64,000 nucleotides of DNA from Wenjunlia vitaminophila DSM 41686 (GTDB lineage Bacteria; Actinomycetota; Actinomycetes; Streptomycetales; Streptomycetaceae). Position 1 is the first letter of the stretch, and every line of letters starts with the position of its first letter. Below, one piece after another: positions 60,826-64,000 of the stretch. Position numbers and translations under genes: made by a program. The notes below the pieces were generated by a model. That model saw only the letters and a program-made list of their open reading frames with translations, was not told the origin of the DNA and did not search any database. The stretch covers positions 124,001-188,000 of the forward strand of contig NZ_KB904658.1 of NCBI RefSeq assembly GCF_000380165.1, written 5' to 3'.

Positions 60826-62246
60826 CAGGCGCTCCCGACCCGCCGGGCCGCCAACCCGCCCGTTCCGTTCCGTTCGTGGGTCGGCTCCGGTGGGTCCTGG
60901 CGGAACAGGTTGATCGACCGCAGGTGGCGTTGGCGCAGCTCGTGGTCGCGGACGCCCAGCCCCTCCCCGGGCGCCAGGGCCAGGACGCCCACCTTGCCCT
61001 GGTGCACGTTGCGGTGGACGTCGTGGGCGGCCTGCCCGGTGTCCTCCAGGCGGTAGGTGCGGGACAGGGTGGGGTGGATGCGGCCCTTGGCCAGCAGTCG
61101 GTTGGCCTCCCACGCCTCGCGGTAGTTGGCGAAGTGGGAGCCGATGATGCGCTTCAGGCTCATCCACAGGTACCGGTTGTCGTACTCGTGGACGTAGCCG
61201 GACGTCGAGGCGCAGGTCACCACGGTGCCGCCCCGGCGGGTGACGTAGACCGAGGCGCCGAACGTCTCCCTGCCCGGGTGTTCGAAGACGATGTCCACGT
61301 CCTCGCCGCCGGTCAGTTCGCGGATGCGTTGGCCGAAGCGCTTCCACTCCGCGGGGTCCTGGCGCCGCTCGTCCTTCCAGAACGCGTAGCCCTCGGCGGT
61401 GCGGTCGATGACCGCCTCGGCGCCCATGGCGCGGCAGAGCTCGGCCTTCTCCGGGGAGGAGACCACACACACCGGGGTGGCGCCGCCGGCCAGGGCGTAC
61501 TGGGTGGCGTAGGAGCCGAGCCCGCCGGAGGCGCCCCAGATCAGGACGTTGTCGCCCTGCTTCATGCCGGCCCCGTTGCGGGAGACCAACTGCCGGTAGG
61601 CGGTGGAGTTCACCAGCCCCGGGCAGGCGGCCTCCTCCCAGGTGAGGTGGTCCGGCTTGGGCATGAGCTGGTTGGACTTGACCAGGGCGATCTCCGCCAG
61701 GCCGCCGAAGTTGGTCTCGAAGCCCCAGATCCGCTGCTCCGGGTCGAGCATGGTGTCGTTGTGGCCGTCGGCCGACTCCAGCTCCACGGACAGGCAGTGG
61801 GCGACCACCTCGTCGCCCGGCCGCCACAGGTTCACCCCGGGGCCGGTGCGCAGCACCACCCCGGCGAGGTCGGAGCCCAGCACGTGGTAGGGCAGGTCGT
61901 GGCGGGCGGTGAGGGCGGAGAGCCGGCCGTACCGCCGCAGGAACGCGAACGTCGGGACCGGCTCGAAGATCGAGCTCCACACGCTGTTGTAGTTCACCGA
62001 GCTGGCCATCACGGCGACCAGGGCCTCACCGGGGCCGAGTTCGGGGACGGGCACCTCCTCGACGTGGAGCGACCGGCGGGGGTCCTTCTCCCGGCTGGGC
62101 ACTCCGGCGAACATGTCCACCTCGTCGCTGTGGACGGTCACCGCACGGTAGGAGTCGGGCAGCGGCAGGGCCGCGAAGTCCTCTGGGGCGACCGCGGAGC
62201 CCCGGGTTGCGGTCGAGGCCAGGATCGCGTCGATGATCTGTTTCAC
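60825..62246 (-). CDS. ccr: Crotonyl-CoA carboxylase/reductase
   Basis: NADPH-dependent enzyme of 473 residues that reduces and carboxylates crotonyl-CoA to ethylmalonyl-CoA, the committing step of the pathway and a source of extender units. It is a zinc-less MDR protein: NYNSVWSSIFEPVPTF near residue 86, HVLGSDLAGVV, WGFETNFGGLAEIALVKSNQLMPKPDHLTWEEAAC, and the cofactor motif WGASGGLGSYATQ. The GTG at 62244-62246 has GGAGG 8 bases upstream. It heads the operon; a palindromic site lies about 170 bases upstream. Confidence 0.93.
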   Translation of the reverse strand: MKQIIDAILASTATRGSAVAPEDFAALPLPDSYRAVTVHSDEVDMFAGVPSREKDPRRSLHVEEVPVPELGPGEALVAVMASSVNYNSVWSSIFEPVPTFAFLRRYGRLSALTARHDLPYHVLGSDLAGVVLRTGPGVNLWRPGDEVVAHCLSVELESADGHNDTMLDPEQRIWGFETNFGGLAEIALVKSNQLMPKPDHLTWEEAACPGLVNSTAYRQLVSRNGAGMKQGDNVLIWGASGGLGSYATQYALAGGATPVCVVSSPEKAELCRAMGAEAVIDRTAEGYAFWKDERRQDPAEWKRFGQRIRELTGGEDVDIVFEHPGRETFGASVYVTRRGGTVVTCASTSGYVHEYDNRYLWMSLKRIIGSHFANYREAWEANRLLAKGRIHPTLSRTYRLEDTGQAAHDVHRNVHQGKVGVLALAPGEGLGVRDHELRQRHLRSINLFRQDPPEPTHERNGTGGLAARRVGSA

Positions 62247-62410
62247 TTCGGTGCCTCCGGCGTGGCGCGGGGAAGACGCGTGAGGGAACGCTCGGTCAGC
62301 GGGTGATCGGGTGGTGTGACGGTGCCGGTGACGCGGCTCGGTCCGGGCGCTGGAGGGGACAGACGGCGTACGGAGGGCTCTGCACGTCGCCCGACCGGAC
62401 CACGGCCAGG

Positions 62411-62453
62411 TTATGGCACGGCGTGCCATGAGTAAAGACACTCGGTGCCATAA
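62411..62453. promoter_or_regulatory. Palindromic operator region upstream of ccr
   Basis: ATGGCACG-G-CGTGCCAT at 62413-62429 is a perfect inverted repeat. A further half-site GTGCCATAA (62445-62453) is complementary to TTATGGCAC (62411-62419), so three TGGCAC half-sites lie within 43 bases. The sequence between is AT-richer than elsewhere, as expected of a promoter. Binding by the adjacent TetR protein is the simplest guess. Confidence 0.55.
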
Positions 62454-62524
62454 ACCGCGTTCGGCCGGCGCGCACAGCAGAAGTGGCCGTGCCCCCGAGG
62501 GGACACGGCCACCGCTGGACCGCC

Positions 62525-63325
62525 TCAGCTCCGATGGGCCTCCAGGGCCCGCTCGATCACGCGCATGACCTCGGGCAACGGCGCGTCCGTGCGCGCCACC
62601 GTGACCAGGACGTCCCCTCCCGTGGTCACCCGCGCCGGGGCCCGGTGCAGGTCACCGACGCCGATCCCGGTGCCGAACGTCGTCCGGATCACCTCGAAGG
62701 CGTGGTCGAGCTGGGCCTCCACGTCGCCCTTGCCGCCCGCCCGCAACCAGCGCCGCAGCACGTGGTTGTGCGCGGCCACCACCGCCGCGGCGGCCACCTC
62801 GGCCAGCATCGGGTCGTCGTCCCCGTCGAAGTGCGCGGCGTCGTCGAAGTGACCCAGCAGGTACCGGGTGAACAGCCGCTGGTAGCGGGCGACCGAGGCG
62901 ATCTCCCGCTCCCGCAGCGCGGGCACCTCCCGGGTGAGGCGGTACCGCTCCACCGAGACCGTGGGGGACTCCGCGTACATCCGCAGCACCTCCTTGATGC
63001 CACGGCACACGGTGTCCAGCGGGTGTTCCCTGGGATCAGCGGAGGCGAGCAGGTCGGCGCAGCGCACCAGGGTGTCCTCGTGGTCCGGGAAGATCGCCTC
63101 CTCCTTGGACTTGAAGTGCCGGAAGAAGGTGCGCCTGGCCACCCCCGCGGCGGTGGCGATGTCGTCCACGGTCGTCGCCTCGTAGCCCCGGGTCGCGAAC
63201 AGCTTCATCGCGGCGGTCGCCAGGTCCTGACGCACCCGGTGGCGCTGCGCGGAGAGCCGCCGCCCGTTGGCGGCCTCCGGTGGGTGCGGTTCCGGCTTGC
63301 GTGCGGTGGCGCGGGGCTCAGACAT
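62525..63325 (-). CDS. TetR-family transcriptional regulator
   Basis: A 266-residue repressor-type protein. The helix-turn-helix is at about residues 30-77 (LATAAMKLFATRGYEATTVDDIATAAGVARRTFFRHFKSKEE in overlapping pieces: TTVDDIA, RRTFFRHF). The C-terminal ligand domain is helical and of unknown specificity. The start is the ATG at 63323-63325, preceded by a basic 25-residue arm. Located just upstream of ccr on the same strand, it probably senses an acyl-CoA or fatty acid and controls the ethylmalonyl-CoA genes; this is inference. Confidence 0.88.
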   Translation of the reverse strand: MSEPRATARKPEPHPPEAANGRRLSAQRHRVRQDLATAAMKLFATRGYEATTVDDIATAAGVARRTFFRHFKSKEEAIFPDHEDTLVRCADLLASADPREHPLDTVCRGIKEVLRMYAESPTVSVERYRLTREVPALREREIASVARYQRLFTRYLLGHFDDAAHFDGDDDPMLAEVAAAAVVAAHNHVLRRWLRAGGKGDVEAQLDHAFEVIRTTFGTGIGVGDLHRAPARVTTGGDVLVTVARTDAPLPEVMRVIERALEAHRS

Positions 63326-63524
63326 GTGCGGAACGTAACACGGGACGGCCCGCACGCCCCCCTCCGGGCGAGGAGCGGGCCACGGCCCCGGCGCCAACAG
63401 CCCGCCCCAGTCCGCCGCGTGGCGCCTGACGTGCCCGTCCGCGGGCCCCCGCGCGTTCACCGGGTGCCCACCGCTGCGGGCACCCGGAACCCGTTCTCGT
63501 CCTCCCCGTTCCGGCCCGCGACGG

Positions 63525-64000
63525 TCAGTGCCGGGCATGCTCGCGGAAACCGCGCCCGGTCTTGCGGCCCAGGCAGCCCGCCGCCACCAGGTGCTCGAGC
63601 AGAGGGGCCGGAGCCAGCCCCGGCTCCCGGAACTCCTGGTGCAGCACCCGCTGGATGGCCAGCGAGACATCCAGCCCCACCACGTCCAGCAACTCGAACG
63701 GACCCATGGGGTAACCGCCGCCCAGCCGCATCGCCGTGTCCACGTCGTCCACGGTGGCGTAGTGCGACTGCACCATCTTCACCGCGTCGTTGAGGTAGGG
63801 GAAGAGCAGCGCGTTCACGATGAACCCCGCCCGGTCGGAACAGCGCACCGGGTGCTTGCCCAACGAGGCGCACAGACCCACCACGGTGCTGGTGACCTCC
63901 TCCGAGGTGAGCACCGTGGAGACCACCTCCACCAGCCTCATCGCCGGCGCCGGGTTGAAGAAGTGCATCCCCACGACGTCCCGGGGGCGCCCGGTGGCCC
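63525..64000 (-). CDS. 3-hydroxybutyryl-CoA dehydrogenase (N-terminus outside window)
   Basis: The frame runs off the right edge, leaving the last 158 residues. The segment DVVGMHFFNPAPAMRLVEVV is the end of the NAD-binding domain with the catalytic His, and the rest (DRAGFIVNALLFPYLNDAVKM, AMRLGGGYPMGPFELLDVVGLD, GCLGRKTGRGF) is the C-terminal domain of the short-chain 3-hydroxyacyl-CoA dehydrogenase family. It supplies acetoacetyl-CoA/3-hydroxybutyryl-CoA conversion leading to crotonyl-CoA, which suits the ccr operon 1.3 kb away. The stop is at 63525-63527. Confidence 0.9.
   Translation of the reverse strand, partial: ATGRPRDVVGMHFFNPAPAMRLVEVVSTVLTSEEVTSTVVGLCASLGKHPVRCSDRAGFIVNALLFPYLNDAVKMVQSHYATVDDVDTAMRLGGGYPMGPFELLDVVGLDVSLAIQRVLHQEFREPGLAPAPLLEHLVAAGCLGRKTGRGFREHARH

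Noticed and set aside
60826-61980. Extension of the ethylmalonyl-CoA mutase frame across the ccr gene
   Set aside because: It lies antiphase to ccr, which has full motif support; the mutase starts at 60825 in the usual place.

Overview
The window is very GC-rich DNA with short intergenic gaps, frequent GTG starts, many 4-base ATGA overlaps, lipoprotein-type binding proteins, F420-type oxidoreductases and XRE/DUF397 regulator pairs. This points to a filamentous actinobacterium; a Nocardiopsis-like or other Streptosporangiales genome is my best guess, but the genus is inference. No tRNA, rRNA, CRISPR array or transposase was seen.

Layout. 1-5.6 kb: end of an unknown gene, then a sugar ABC importer (lipoprotein, permease, single-domain ATPase) behind a clear promoter and a GntR/HutC-type palindrome, followed by a ROK kinase. 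5.6-15.9 kb: housekeeping and scattered metabolism (YigZ-type protein, PcaL-like fusion, MBL-fold protein, exonuclease III, SARP regulator, DASS anion transporter, nitroreductase, SDR). 16-20 kb: iron-siderophore importer (ATPase, lipoprotein, fused double permease) behind an IdeR/DmdR-type iron box. 20-24.1 kb: secreted DUF642-like protein, methyltransferase, SDR, anchored Cys-containing protein.

25.2-32.5 kb: the most striking part, an apparent RiPP (ribosomally made, modified peptide) gene cluster on one strand: a 54-residue precursor, a strong intercistronic hairpin, a PqqD-like recognition protein, a B12-binding radical SAM enzyme, an MNIO (DUF692-like) iron enzyme, its probable partner, an MFS exporter, an HEXXH protein and a JmjC/cupin oxygenase. 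The precursor has no cysteine, so the chemistry is probably not the thiol chemistry of the best-known MNIO systems. A decayed copy of an HATPase gene lies on the left and an intact copy on the right, with an imperfect tandem duplication (end of the JmjC gene, DUF397, XRE regulator) between cluster and intact copy.

35.3-37.7 kb and 48.7-51.3 kb: two separate operons that together look like reductive pyrimidine catabolism (beta-ureidopropionase, class III aminotransferase; dihydropyrimidinase, LLM oxidoreductase). Both start with a similar promoter followed by the same inverted repeat, which suggests one regulator. Between them are a stress group (Hsp20, Rv2629-like factor, LigD-type phosphoesterase), a 1277-residue secreted subtilase and a class A penicillin-binding protein. 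51.3-55.7 kb: FAD oxidoreductase, glycerate kinase, and psd-pssA for phosphatidylethanolamine synthesis.

55.9-64 kb: the ethylmalonyl-CoA pathway in a row on the minus strand (ccr, ecm, malyl-CoA lyase, MaoC hydratase, acyl-CoA dehydrogenase), with a TetR regulator and a truncated 3-hydroxybutyryl-CoA dehydrogenase upstream. This set would assimilate acetyl-CoA and supply ethylmalonyl- and methylmalonyl-CoA.
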